Below are positions 49,061-60,901 of a stretch of DNA of 64,000 bases, piece after piece (positions within the stretch are counted from its first letter, which is position 1; every line of letters starts with the position of its first letter). This DNA comes from Cylindrobasidium torrendii FP15055 ss-10. Lineage: Eukaryota; Basidiomycota; Agaricomycetes; Agaricales; Physalacriaceae. A program made the position numbers and the translations under genes. The notes under the pieces are model-generated. The model did no database searches and was not told the origin of the DNA. It worked only from the letters and a program-made list of their open reading frames with translations. Where the stretch lies: contig KN880458.1 in the NCBI GenBank assembly GCA_000934385.1, positions 112,908 to 176,907 of the forward strand, written 5' to 3'.

Positions 49061-49243
49061 AATTATGGCGTGCATACCATTCTTGATCGTCAAACATTTG
49101 CTGCTAGGCCTTATGTCAAGTCGGTGTGACAATGGCATGCATGACATTGCATGTCAAGTCGGCCGCTTTAGTCTTAACGATCGACATAGTCACGTTACCG
49201 TTCTGCGTCTTGTTTTCGACCACCATGTCAGGTAGAGAGCGTG

Positions 49244-50822
49244 ATGCCCATCAACTATTATAGTATGCGTCTGAATCAACACGCAGATGGAAATCGCAAC
49301 AAGTCAGCTACCCACGCCCTCCCCAATGAAATTCTCGCCGAAATATTCCTCTGTGCACATCCCAATGGTATTACCTTCGACAAAGTTACATCCAAAAGGT
49401 CCATTTTGGATATAACGTGAGTGTTATATCACAAACTTTGCTACACAATGTTGACGTCCGGCTGGCGTAGTCATGTATGTCGGCGTTGGCGTGAAATTGC
49501 AGTGACGTTTCAACCATTGTGGACCCATTTATCTATCAACAACCCTACGCGGTGGAGAACATACACTCATGGGTCTCTGTTGAAAGCAGCCACTGAACGT
49601 GCAGGAGGTCGACCAATCAAAGCTCGACTTCAGCTCGACTCCGTCATAACACAGCAGTCTGCCTATCAAGCGCTTGAGGACCTTCCTTTCGAGCGTTGCA
49701 GTGAACTAGAATTACGATTATCCACCGACTTCGTGTTTTTACCAGAGGTTCCATTGGCTCTCCCACTTCTCCGGCGTCTTCATGTATTCGTGGTGCATAC
49801 CTCTGAGGAAGATGAAGGCAGGCAAGTAGACTGGCAACAATGGCTGGGTGGCTTCGAGCGCAGCGATAACCTGACGGACCTCATCATCGAAGAGTCACTG
49901 GTGGAGGCCAACAGTTGGGACATTTATTTGAATGCAGAGACGCTCGTATTACCGTGGGCCAACCTCGAGAGCCTCCGATTGTTCATAGGCGGTAACGCCA
50001 ATAACATCCTCAAAATTCTCCGTCAATGCGTCAACATTCGCTGTCTCGCCTTTCAAAACCGATGGTTCTACATAGATTCCGTGGAGGACACGACCCCAGC
50101 CCACTTTCCGCTGCTCGAGGAACTGCACCTTGACGGCGTAGACCCACAGGTGCTGCAGCACCTCAGCTGTCCAAGATTATCTGAATTATTCACGCATAAC
50201 TCGCTACCACCCGAAGCCGTATCGCAGATGCTGGAGAGTACAGACCGACTCAAGCACCTCAGTGTGGACACCGACGCATCGCCATCCGACAACTTTGCTG
50301 ATTGGGGCGAGTTCCCCACTCAATGCTGGAACGATGTAGAGATACTCAGTCTTCACACGTCTTTGACGGAGACGGGGTCGTTGCTGCCGCTACTTACCCT
50401 CTGGAGTAGGACAATCCCGCTGCCCTTCCCCCAGTTGAAGGAGATTATAGTCTACGTCCGCGTCCATCGACCTGACGAAGTCGATCCGAGTGTCATACCA
50501 AAAGACGGAAGGGTTCGCGTCTTGATGGACTTCCTCAGTAAGCAATTGTGGCATGAGTTTCACTTCCAGAGGCTCCGTGTCATATTCGATACGCACAAGT
50601 TGCCGGCGACAGGCTTGGAAGGAATTGGGCCGGTATATGCGACACTTCAGGCAGAGGTCACTGATTTGGGGCGGGTCGCCCCCGTAGATGTAGAAATTGG
50701 CATCGGGAGTACGTCTCGCTTTCTTTGCTGCCTTTTGGTTAACAAATTGTCGTGCAGGAGCATGTGATGCCGCCCACCGGTTGAAAGGTGACGAGAAGTG
50801 TACATTCCATCCACATACATAA
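49244..50822 (+). CDS. F-box protein with leucine-rich C-terminal region
   Basis: Start ATG 49244 (a second in-frame ATG is at 49265). The F-box is split by one intron near 49419-49470: HALPNEILAEIFLCAHPN, then THVCRRWREIAVTFQPLWTH. The long C-terminal part consists of irregular leucine-rich strands (LESLRLFIGGNANNIL, FPLLEELHLDGVDPQVL, LKHLSVDTD). A final intron near 50708-50755 replaces the read-through end with RACDAAHRLKGDEKCTF and a stop at 50820-50822. Such proteins bind Skp1 through the F-box and present substrates to an SCF ubiquitin ligase. They are greatly expanded in agaricomycetes and the substrate cannot be predicted. Confidence 0.83.
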
Positions 50823-50894
50823 TGAACAAAGAATTGTAGAGTCACAATGGAGAAAAGAATTGGTTGTACAATATAGGCTTCCTGAGGTGATGTG

Positions 50895-52006
50895 CTATGA
50901 GATGAGGTCGTCCAGGAAGTCCTGCATTGCTCTCTTCTCGTTGATGGAAGCTGGGTCTACTGGAAGAGCCGGTGCTTCTATGTACGAAGCCTCTGTATCG
51001 TTGTGAATACAGGTGAAAGCAAACCAACCTAGCAACACACCAAGTTTGCGATCCCGCTTAGTGGGGGCCAAAGGACGCCGTTTGAGTTTCTCTGATTTGG
51101 CTCTAAATCGCGCTGTGAGCTCCCTGGACGCGTCTGCTTCGTTCATATCTTTTTGCAGCTGTTCGATATCCTCATCCCATTCGATTTCTTCAACGACGCG
51201 TTTTTGCTCGATGAAGCCTTTCGAAGAAATGTGCGCCAGGGTATGGTCAACATCATCGGCGTCTGAGTTCTCAATAGGAGCCACGGGTGCGGACAAGCGC
51301 TGTCTATCCAAGAATTGGGCTAACACTGGGAGAGGTTAGCTTTTGGATTGTAAGGGGGCAAAGACCACGTACTTTGAGCTTCTTCTTCCGCCTCTAGTCT
51401 CTCCTGTTCTTCGCGCGCTAGCCTTTCATCGTCATTCTCTCCTTCGTGCTCCTTTCCCTCCTCGTAGCGTGAAGTGTTGGTGCCCAGATTCCGCCTACGG
51501 AATTTCTTCTGGTTCTCTTCCTCTTCTTCCTCTCCGATGGGCCTTTCCCCTTCGAGCACTAAACGCTCCCCAAATTGGGCAGGACGGCCGCCCCCACGAT
51601 GACCGCGACCGCGGGCGCGAAGATGTTTGCCTAGCCCACCACGACCACGACCTCGGCCTCGAGAACCCTCGCTTTCCGATTCCAAAGCAGCAGTCGGTGT
51701 TTGATGAATAGGTGCTGGTTGCGGGGGCGGGGGTGGACATTGTACAGCTTTAGGCTGCTGCGTAACTTTGGGGGCTGTCTCCAAAGGCAATTTGTGTCCA
51801 TTGGTGACCTGTCTATGGCTCGTTTTGTAGGTGGATACCGCGTCTGAGGCTTTGGATGCACTGGAATCGACATGTTCATCTGTTTCGCGGGTGCTTGGGG
51901 ATGGTCCTTCTACCTGACTCTTTCCACGTCCTCGGCCTCTTCCCTTCGCTCGTCCACGCCCGCGCCCTCGATTCAAATCGCTTGGACCAGGATTGTTACT
52001 AGCCAT
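50895..52006 (-). CDS. RG-repeat protein of unknown function
   Basis: ATG 52006 begins MASNNPGPSDLNRGRGRGRA. The N-terminal half has two RG-rich patches (about residues 13-28 and 125-145), a type often bound to RNA and methylated on arginine. Between and after them are disordered and strongly charged stretches (EGERPIGEEEEEENQKKF). One intron (about 51325-51373) leads to an acidic/basic helical part (EEIEWDEDIEQLQKDM, FRAKSEKLKRRPLAPTKRDR) and the end QDFLDDLIS. I do not recognise a family. A role in RNA binding or ribosome biogenesis is only suggested by composition. Confidence 0.7.
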
Positions 52007-52494
52007 GATTTTGAAAAAGCTAATCCTGATATTCAAACAGTGGTAGGTCGTGGGTGAAGATCAAGCCAACCGAATCGGTTTCCAATTCTGTCCATCATGC
52101 GCTCACGTGCATCGGCGTCAGTGGCCACCTTCATCCGCTCTTTGGAATGCAGCGCGAGAAGTCTCCGGCCATGGCCAGCCCTTGCTTGAATGCAAACGGT
52201 TTGCTAGTGAAGAAACATTTGGCACTGGATTCACGCTCCCACGGTCATAGCTCGTCTTCCAAGTCGGGTCTTCCGGTGGCTTACGTTCCACAGATTCTTA
52301 CTCAGACCTCTTTGCTTGCGTCAGAAAAAGCTCGAATTGCGCAGATAAGAACTTCCTGGCCATGAGGGACCAATATTATGGGGGCCGAGCGCATCACAAA
52401 ACAGACATGATCATCTCATCCTGCCAGTCTCCTCCCTTTCACTCTGTTCTCTCCACTTGAACCAGGGACTTTCATTTCTCACAGTCCACCTAGT
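52007..52494. promoter_or_regulatory. Divergent intergenic region between the RG protein and MFS copy 1
   Basis: 488 bp between two divergent start codons; both promoters must lie here. CTCTGTTCTCTCCACTTG and nearby pyrimidine-rich sequence (52425-52460) precede the MFS gene. No gene is seen. Confidence 0.45.
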
Positions 52495-54658
52495 ATGGGG
52501 GAAGAAAGACCTGCCAATCCGCATACTCCGAATTCGCCTGGGGAATCCTCCGGCCGCGTCTTAGGTGAAAAGGACCTCGTGGAGAGCAAGGCATTCGGTG
52601 CGAGCATTGCCGTAGAGAAACCTATCTACGTACGCATAACCCTCCCTTTCTGGAAAACTACCAGACTATGCTTTAGGTCGAGTTCGAAGACAACGACAGC
52701 CGTGACCCACGCAATTTCTCCAGCAGACGGAAATGGGCCATTACCATACACGCCTCAGCGTCAACGCTATTAGCAGGTATGCTCGACTTCCATGCCGCAA
52801 GTATTCTTCTTCTGAGCATCGGGAACTTGTCTAGCCTCTACCGCAGGCGCATATACCATGGGCGCACAGTCGATGTGTGCAGAACTCAGCTGCACACACT
52901 TCCAGGCAACGATTGGAATATCGATGTACACCTTGGGATTCGGTGTTGTCCCTCTTGTAACCGCCTCACTGAGCGAAGAGTTCGGCCGGCAACCACTGTA
53001 CTATATTTCGGCGGGAGGATTCTTAGCGATGTTCATTCTCATTGCATTGTATGTCATCCTCCTAGAATCCAGCATCTGGCGTTATACTAGTTCTCTAGGG
53101 CGCCAAACATTCAAGCGGTCCTCCTCGGCCGGTTTCTACAGGGCGCCTTCGGGAGTACGTGGGCAACTATGGTAGCGGGCAGTATATCGGACATCTGGAG
53201 TCCTGAACAGTGCGCTCATCTATTGATCTACTGCGCCTCTGATGGCTGAGTGTCGACATTCCACAGCCGTGGTAAACCTATGGCCATCTTCAGCGTTGCG
53301 TCCCTTGGTGGAACAGGATTCGGGATTCTCTACGCTGGATGGATAGAAATGAACTCTCATTTGAGGTGGAAGTGGATAGAGTGGATTCAGATGATGTGCG
53401 CTACACTTTTCTCTATCAGTGGTACATTTGGCTGACACTTCTCGAGCCTCACCGCGACATACATTGTGTTCTTACCTATTATAATGCGCGAAACCCGCAC
53501 ATCAATAATTCTGCGCAACATGGCGCGCAAAAGACGGAAAGAAACTGGAAGTTTGCGATACAAGGCTCGGATTGAGGATGAGGGTGTGCACATGAAGCAG
53601 CTCATCTGGATATCTGTCACTCGCCCCGTCGGTGAGAACTGCTACAGCACTTCCGAAACATGCAAGTTGACTCGATCTCAGTCTTGCTTATAACGGAACC
53701 ACTGGTCACAAGCTTCAGTGTACGCCGTTCGAGCGCATATGGGGACTCTACTCAAATGCACAACAGCTTTGGATTGCCTTTGCGTGGGGCGTCACGTATG
53801 CCCTTCTCGAATCCATTCCCCTTGTTTTTCAAAATCTACACCATTTCAACACCGGACAGACTGGTAGTGTCTTCATCACCATCTTGTACGCATTCTCCGC
53901 CAGCAGCGTGTTGATCCAGCACTTACATGGACCTAGTATAGGATGCGTCGCCGGCTACTTCCTCAATGGATATCAGGAGAAATTGTACCAGTGCGTCAAC
54001 TCTCCTGGCTTACTTTCCTGACTCCAATGTTTGGTCGTAGACATAACTATGCTCTTCGTGGACCGGAAGCTCGCCTATATGGTGCATGTTTCGCTGCCAT
54101 TTCCCTTCCTGTCGGGATGTTCATTTACGCATGGACGTCGTTCTCGTTTGTGCATTGGATAGCACCAGTAATCGGAATCTTTGTACGTTGCTTTGCTTAT
54201 ATCATATCGGCGTGACCTAGCGCTCACACGTTGGTTAAGGTGTTGATATTGTCGACTTACATCATATTTGTGGCCGTGTTTACCTACCTCGCCGATTCCT
54301 ATGGCCCGTACGCTTCGTCCGCATTAGCAGGACAGAGCATGTGTCGTACGTATGCGTGACGTGATTCATCCACCAATGCTCACTGTGATTGGAAAGGTAA
54401 CTTGGCGGCAATGGCCTTCCCTCTTTTCACGACTCCAATGTTCACGAAGCTGGGGTACCAATGGGCGGGGACATTGTTTGCTTGCATTGCTACGCTGATG
54501 ATTCCTATACCCTACGTGAGCACAAGTTTTAGCTTCCTTTTCAGGTCATTGCCTCACAGTTCTCATCCCGAACTTTCCAGGTTTTGTTCAGATACGGACC
54601 GTCCATTCGTTCTCACAGCAAGTTTTCACGAAAGGTCATAGAGAATACTGACACATGA
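52495..54658 (+). CDS. MFS transporter, tandem copy 1 (polyamine/drug DHA1-like)
   Basis: ATG 52495 opens a protein of about 500 residues with some ten introns. After a hydrophilic N-terminus come RDPRNFSSRRKWAITIHA, ISMYTLGFGVVPLVTA and the MFS motif A region SEEFGRQPLYYISAGGF. Then come GRFLQGAFGSTWATMVAG, FSVASLGGTGFG, LWIAFAWGVTYALLESIP, RGPEARLYGACFAAIS, FTYLADSYGPYASSALAG and a final hydrophobic block. All joins keep the frame to TGA 54656-54658, so the copy looks functional. The family includes Tpo-type polyamine and drug exporters at the plasma membrane; the substrate is not known. It shares intron positions and most sequence with the next gene. It differs at the splice joining SPEH to RGKP (Gln-Arg in copy 2). 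Confidence 0.83.
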
Positions 54659-55216
54659 GACTTGTCGCGTCTTGGGCTGGAGGGTGGATAGGGACTTGAT
54701 CATTCCGATGGTAGATCAAATGAATTGAACACCCAAAATGGAAGCTAGCGTACAAAGCCACAATGAACAGATCCAACGGATTTTGTGAGGGTAAGTCAAC
54801 GGTTTTCATAATGTCATCATGTAGCCGTTTTGCATTTATCGAGTCAAGAATCCTCAACATATCAAAAGGGGGGCACGGCGCTCCGCACACAACCGGCCCG
54901 TCGCGAACGCGCGAGACGACACCTCCTCTCACACCCCCCGCGGACGCAAAGTGAAGATAGTACTCATTTCTACCAGAGAGTCCTCCACTATCCTCTTCTC
55001 GACATGCTGATAAACTCACTGCTGATACATGTCGATGCGGCGTGCATTCTGCTAAATTGAGTCAGAGACGAGCAAGCGGGAACATTTTATGCCGGAGGAT
55101 CGCCCTGGCCGATGCATAAAACTTAAAAGCATGCCTTGACTCGATGTTACTTTATACACCACAATTCCTTTCTTCCTTCCCCTCCCACTGTGTTTTTGGG
55201 CGGTCTGTAGCTGAAA
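54659..55216. other. Spacer between the two MFS genes
   Basis: 558 bp. It holds the 3' end of copy 1 and the promoter of copy 2; CATAAAACTTAAAAGC near 55115 is TATA-like. No gene is seen. Confidence 0.45.
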
Positions 55217-57415
55217 ATGGCGGACGTAGAAAAGGCCTTAGACGGTCTCACTGTAAAGGAGCGTAATAGTGTTGACAACACAGATATGGACCCGCGCTTC
55301 GAGACCGAACTGGGTTCGAGTGCTAACACTATTAAAAATGAGGAGGGGATTGTATCTGAGAAGGATGCAGCCTACAAACTGCCAGTTGATGACGACGAGT
55401 CACTCTATGTGCGTATTTTGGCCGTCTATCACATTTTGACAATACTCTGACATATATTAGGTTGAGTTTGAAGCTCACGATGAACGTAACCCGCGAAATT
55501 TCTCGAGTATAAGAAAATGGGCCATCACTATCCATGCTTGCTTCTCTACTGTGGTCGCAGGTGCGTTTGAGCATCTATTGCAAAGTTATATCCCCTCAAT
55601 CATTGGTGTATCATTTTAGCATCAACTGCTAGTGCATACACAATGGGTGCAGGCTCGATGTGCAGAGAGTTAAATTGCACACAGTTCCGGGCAACGATTG
55701 GTATCTCAATGTATACTCTCGGGTTTGGTGTTGTTCCTCTTGTTACTGCGCCTCTCAGTGAGGAATTCGGCCGACAACCACTTTACTACGTCTCAGCCGG
55801 AGGATTCCTTGCGATGTTCATTCTCATAGCCTTGTTAGTATTCGTCTTACCCTCATTGATTTGTTCTGACCGACTCGACAGGGCACCGTCCATTCAAGTT
55901 GTCCTAGCAGGGCGGTTTCTGCAAGGCGGATTCGGGAGTACATGGGCAACGATGGTTGCTGGGAATATTGCAGACATTTGGAGTCCGGAGCAGTGCGTTC
56001 AACAAGGCGCTTCTCATCTCTATGCTCATGCCAGTGTTCCTCTACTAGACGAGGATTTCCCATGGCCATCTTCAGCGTAGCATCGCTCGGCGGCACAGGG
56101 CTCGGAACTGTCTGGGCTGCATGGATAGAGTCGAACCCACATCTGGAATGGAAATGGATAGAATGGATCCAGATGATGTGCGTACCAACATTGGGCCGAC
56201 AATCACATCCGACTGACTCCTCACAGCCTCACAGCGACATATGTCGTATTTCTTCCTTTCATTATGAAGGAAACTCGTACTTCTATAATTCTTCGTGGTA
56301 TGGCACGGAAAATACGAACAGAAACCGGCGACACGCGATACAGAGCGCGAATTGAAGACGAGCGCGTTCGCATGGGAGAGCTCATCTGGATGTCTGTGAC
56401 ACGCCCTATTGGTGAGCCAGTCTCGCGAGCTCACTCGATAACAGCATATTGACCTTCACAGTGCTTCTTGTCACCGAACCATTAGTTGCATGCTTTAGTG
56501 TGCGCACACCGCTTTGTTCGCGTTAGTGACGTTGTTGACCTGCTATCAGTTATGGATCGCGTTTGCATGGGGCGTCACCTACGCCCTTCTTGAATCAGTC
56601 CCGCTCGTCTTTGAAGGTTTGTATCACTTCAATACTGGACAGACTGGCACTGTCTTTATAATTATACTGTACGGTCTTTATTATGGCCGCCAATTCGTTG
56701 TTCTGATGGTGTTTTAGCGTCGGTTCCGTCGCGGGGTGCATTGTGAATCTCTATCAGGAGAAATTATACCAGTATGAATCTGTCCGACATCCTCTCTGAC
56801 TGAGTTCTCATTCCCGCTGCAGAAGGAACTTTATGACTCGCGGACCAGAAGCGCGTTTGTATGGCGCCTGCTTTGCTGCCATTACTTTGCCCGCTGGCAT
56901 GTTTATATACGCCTGGACATCCTTCGCCGATGTACATTGGATGGGCCCTATTGCTGGCATATTAGTACGCTCCCTTTGGTTGGCCCCTCAAGCGCTCACC
57001 ATGAAAACAGCTCTTGACCCTTGCAACTTTCATAATATATCTGGCCGTTTTCACCTACCTAGCAGACTCCTATGGCCCTTTTGCCTCTTCTGCGCTAGCA
57101 GGGCAAAGCATGTGTCGTACGTCCGTCCCTCTCATACTCGGGGCGTATCACTAAAGTCAGTTGGCAGGGAACTTTGCCGCGATGGCCTTTCCTCTCTTCA
57201 CGACACAAATGTTCAAGGCTCTGGGCTACCAGTGGGCTGGAACACTGTTTGCATGCATTGCAACGCTCATGATCCCAATACCCTTCGTACGTGCCGCGAT
57301 TGAGCGTCGCACAGTTTGCCATGGGCTAATGTGACCCTAGGTACTGTTCAGATATGGACCGTCCATCCGCGCCCACAGCGCGTTTTCACGAAAAGTAATG
57401 GAGACCTCACATTAA
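55217..57415 (+). CDS. MFS transporter, tandem copy 2 (polyamine/drug DHA1-like)
   Basis: ATG 55217 starts a longer acidic N-terminus (MADVEKALDGLTVKERNSV) than in copy 1. The body then matches copy 1: RNPRNFSSIRKWAITIHA, SEEFGRQPLYYVSAGGF, GRFLQGGFGSTWATMVAG, LWIAFAWGVTYALLESVP, GCIVNLYQEKLYQ and FTYLADSYGPFASSALAG. The ten or so introns sit at the same codons as in copy 1 but have diverged in sequence. The frame is intact to TAA 57413-57415 (RYGPSIRAHSAFSRKVM). It is a plasma-membrane MFS exporter candidate. The different N-terminal tails suggest that regulation rather than the transport core has diverged. Confidence 0.84.
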
Positions 57416-57877
57416 TTCGATTATTTACCGCGTAGAGATGCTAGAGCATTGACGTCCATATAGACTGAAGGACGGCACCCACAATAGACTGTACACACCG
57501 CACATAATACCCTGGTACTGTTAAGTATAACAACTCTGCTGTATGGCATAGAAGGACCAGGAACTTCAAATCGACGTTCGACCACTGGTCCACTGGCAGT
57601 CGAGATATCTGGGAGGCCAATTTGGATGTCAAGTTCACCCAAAATCATCTGGCGCTGAGTCGGAGGTTGTAAGCATAGCAGTGAGAGGGAGTCGGTTTCG
57701 CGCGCCGGAGAAATTTTGCGGGCTCAAGCAGAGGTGACCGGTGCTAGTGATGGTTTGAAGTAGCTGTAGAGAGAGAATCGATCGTCAAATGGTGACAGTG
57801 CTACACGGTGGTAGTTCGGAGGCTTTGGCTACTTGCTTGCGATCCACCATCATATACAAGTCGACGACACTATCGAC
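57416..57877. other. Intergenic region before the Zn2Cys6 gene
   Basis: 462 bp between MFS copy 2 and the regulator, both plus strand. No other gene or clear promoter element is seen. Confidence 0.4.
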
Positions 57878-60158
57878 ATGGACGGGACATCTTCCAAAGT
57901 GCGACGGGTGCAGGGCTCGTGCGACAACTGCAGAATACGGAAAGCTCGGTGTCGGTGTTGCACAGTCTGCGCACTCTCCGTCCATTAATCCGCCAACCCC
58001 AGGCGACGGAGCAGCTCGTGCAGGGAACAAATGCACCAATTGTGTCAAATCCAGCTCAGAATGTACGTACGTAGCTGCCATGTCGCGAAAGGCGAGCTCT
58101 CTGTTTCCTGTGACGCGATCCCAATTCATGTTTAGTTTCTAGAATGGCGGCTTACCTGTGAACCTCATTTCGTTTGGCGCAGAAGCGGTCCGTGAAGACC
58201 TCCGCACCCAGATGGACTCTATACTGTCTAATAGCTACACTCTACCAAAGGACGCATCTGTCGTCACCGCCTTTCTCAAAACACTCGCGCGTTATGCTCG
58301 ACAATTGGAGCTCAAACTGGAAGACACAGAGCGGCGAATAAATACCCCACCTACAATACCCGGCGAATCATCCGCGGCATCTTCGACCGTTAACGAGGAC
58401 AAGGATGCGACAGACGCTGTACATACTATGCAAGCACCTATGGACCGACTACGTCTTTCCGAACCAAGCACAACATTTGGTAGCTCCCAAGATGTCGAAC
58501 TCATCGAGTCTACACTTTCCCTCAATGACGAAGTCACTTCCGCACACAAGCTTCGTCGACCGGAATTTTGGTACGCTCCCGATCATCCGTGGGAGTACCT
58601 CGACGTCTCCAAACCTTCGAGCCTGATATTCCCAGCGTCCGACCTTCTTCACGATCTCGTTTCCCTCTTTTTCCGACACGTCCACCTCTACCTCATCCAC
58701 GAACCCACTTTCACTCGTCAAGTTACCTCGGGACTTCACTACAGGTCGCATGCATTTGGCTCTGTGGTGCTTGCTGTCTGCGCACTCGCAGCACGACACT
58801 CGGACGATCCAAGGGTTGGCAGCGGGCATCATAAAGGATGGAACTACTACACTCAACTGCGCGCAATCCATGTCGGGCAATATCTCAGGCAAGAGAATCT
58901 GCTTTGGGATTTGCAGCTGATGCCTCTCATGGGGATGTACGCGTATGGGCTGTTACTACCGGACCACTGCACGATGTTGACTGGAATGGGAATCCTGCTA
59001 TCACAGTCGCGAGGCTTGCATCGTTTGAAGCGCGCGGAAAACAGGCCATGGACACCTGAAGACGAGATGCTTAAACGGACATTTTGGTTCTTAGTTGGCT
59101 TGGACGTTTACGTCGGCTCATTTGACGGAAAACCGAGGGTGACGAACTATGACGAGCACGTTCTTTATTCAGTCGACCCAGTACTCCCATCTGAAGCCTT
59201 TCTAGAATCGATGCAGAATACCCTCTCGAGGTAGACGATGAATATTGGCCAGGCGAAATGCTTGCCGACCCCGATAATCCATGGCAACAGCCCATCGATG
59301 TCCCATGTAGAGTATCTGCCTTCACTGAGCACCTCAAGCTCCTCGAAATTTATTCATTTGCCGAGGCTACCATCTACAGCATACAGCGCGCGCCATTCTG
59401 GGATGCCATTGGCTGTCCAGAATGGGGGCGCAACATCGTCGTGGAACTCGACTCGGCTTTGAATGCGTGGTTGGATAAACTCCCACAGCATCTGCGCTGG
59501 GATCCTCATACCCCCACGCCAAGCGGACTAGCACTCTACGCGACTTACCAATGGGTCTGTATTCAACTGCATCGACCATACCTGAAGGAGTTTGCGAGCG
59601 CCGCGGTGTGTGTAACGGCGGCTCGATCGTGCTCGCACGCAGTCACCGCGTACACAAAGGCTTCCCCCCACATTCCAATGCCCACGGTATTCGGCTGGGC
59701 TGCATTCTCGTCCATTATCTTGCTGTTGAATCTCAAAAACGGAAAGATGGCCTCGCCGCGCGACCTGGAGGACGTGAGCAGGAATATGGAACTCCTCGCC
59801 CGGCATGAGGGGGACTGGCAAGTCGCTGGGCGATATCAGTACTAGGTGCTCCGCGATTCCGAGAGCTTTTCACTGACGCGACTCCAGCGATATTATTCGG
59901 GAGGTATATCAACTCGTCCGTGCGCCTCAAGAAGCTGAAAACGCACGCAAAAGGAAAGCACACAACGACACCTTCGAGTCTCAGCCAGAAACAGGTCCCA
60001 CCGACTTGGACAACTTCGAGATCGGGCTGGATGCAGATCCGACATCATTATGGGATGGCCTGAACGTAGCTTCATGGAATGGTATAGACCTGAACATGTA
60101 CCTTCAAGACCTCGATGCCGTGTGGGGCGGGATATTGACTGGGTCCTCCGCCGGATAA
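57878..60158 (+). CDS. Zn2Cys6 fungal-specific transcription factor
   Basis: ATG 57878 begins MDGTSSKVRRVQGSCDNCR. An intron joins KARC to DGAARAGNKCTNC, giving the cluster C-X2-C-X6-C-X9-C-X2-C-X6-C that binds two zinc ions. The next join (from ECTY to the exon ending in AVREDLRTQMDS) is less certain. A linker with coiled-coil character (LKTLARYARQLELKLEDTE) follows. The fungal-specific regulatory domain (PF04082) comes next: LIHEPTFTRQVTSGLHY, VVLAVCALAARHSDDPRV and GILLSQSRGLHRLKR. A GC-AG intron at 59156-59205 restores NYDEIDAEYPLEVDDEYW, the usual end of this domain; otherwise the frame stops at 59234. The last exon ends at TAA 60156-60158. Its position directly after the two transporters suggests, but does not prove, that it controls them. 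Confidence 0.82.
59156..59205 (+). other. Putative GC-AG intron in the Zn2Cys6 gene
   Basis: The donor GACGA|GCACGT and the acceptor TTTCTAG|AATC enclose 50 nt. All GT donors nearby are in the wrong phase. The join gives YDEIDAEYPLEVDDEYW, the expected family sequence. The donor is weak, so a one-base indel is the alternative. Confidence 0.55.
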
Positions 60159-60325
60159 CTTGGAGTACTCGTTATTCTGTGTGCACAGCAATGCACTCGT
60201 CCCTCATTTCAGCACTTATATGCATCCAGCCCTGATTCCAAGCAGGTGTTCTGAAAAACCGAGGTCCCAAGTAGACCGAATGGTTTGTAGTTACCCGTCA
60301 TGCACAGAAGTAAATACACGAATAA
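60159..60325. other. Convergent spacer
   Basis: 167 bp between the ends of the Zn2Cys6 gene and the interrupted minus-strand gene. Nothing else is seen. Confidence 0.4.
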
Positions 60326-60705
60326 TTATCTGAGGCTCCATGATTCGATACTATCACCAGAAGCCTGCGATGACTGCAACTCATCCATCTCTTCTTCCTT
60401 TTTCTCCTGCTTATCGCTGCCACCAGATTTGCTTTCCTCTACATCATCTTTCGGAGTCGGTCCTATGTTGCGCTCCTGCTTGACCTTGACTGCCTCGTCA
60501 GCAGCATCAACCGATTGGTCTAGTATTTCGACAAGCGACCTGGTTCGTTGCAGAGGCTATCGTTCCTCAGCGCAATCTAGACAAGCGATCACACGAACGC
60601 ACCTTTGGGCTCAGTGGGGCCAGAGGCATTCGTCGGGGCGGCATTGGCGTACTCTGAGGAGGAAGACTTATTTCTTTTCGATGCGCTGGAGCTAAAGCCG
60701 GAGTA
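60326..60705 (-). pseudogene. 3' end of a gene interrupted by a DDE transposon
   Basis: On the minus strand a frame runs YSGFSSSASKRNKSS, SEYANAAPTNASGPTEPKG, is cut by an intron near 60538-60599 (GTGCGT donor), and continues SLVEILDQSVDAADEAVKVK, QERNIGPTPKDDVEE and SKSGGSDKQEKKEEEMDEL to TAA 60328-60326. The composition and the clean splice look coding. The upstream frame meets the transposon end exactly at 60705/60706. The TA of its first codon (TAC) is the target duplication. The rest of the gene must lie beyond 64000. The acidic Lys/Glu-rich tail is not recognised. If the insertion is fixed, the gene is broken; if it exists in only one nucleus, the other allele may be whole. Confidence 0.62.
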
Positions 60706-60732
60706 CTGTCTATGAATGTTCACCCGACACCG
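60706..60732 (+). repeat. Left terminal inverted repeat of the second DDE element
   Basis: Begins CTGTCTATGAATGTTCACCC and is the complement of the last 27 bp of the element. It is preceded by TA. Confidence 0.9.
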
Positions 60733-60901
60733 GGGGGTGACCGTGACACCCGGGTCCGGCCGCGCCAAAGGACACTGAGGCTTTGTGATCCGTGACAGTG
60801 TCCCTAAATGGACACTGTGGCGGTGACTAACAAAGTTTGTACTACGTAGTGCCAAGTAGCTGAGTGTAGAAAGCTTAAATTTTACATCTCGTACAACCAC
60901 A

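Noticed and set aside
60300..60695. A 131-codon plus-strand open frame
   Set aside because: It is antisense to the spliced minus-strand exons at 60326-60705, which have better composition and splice sites.
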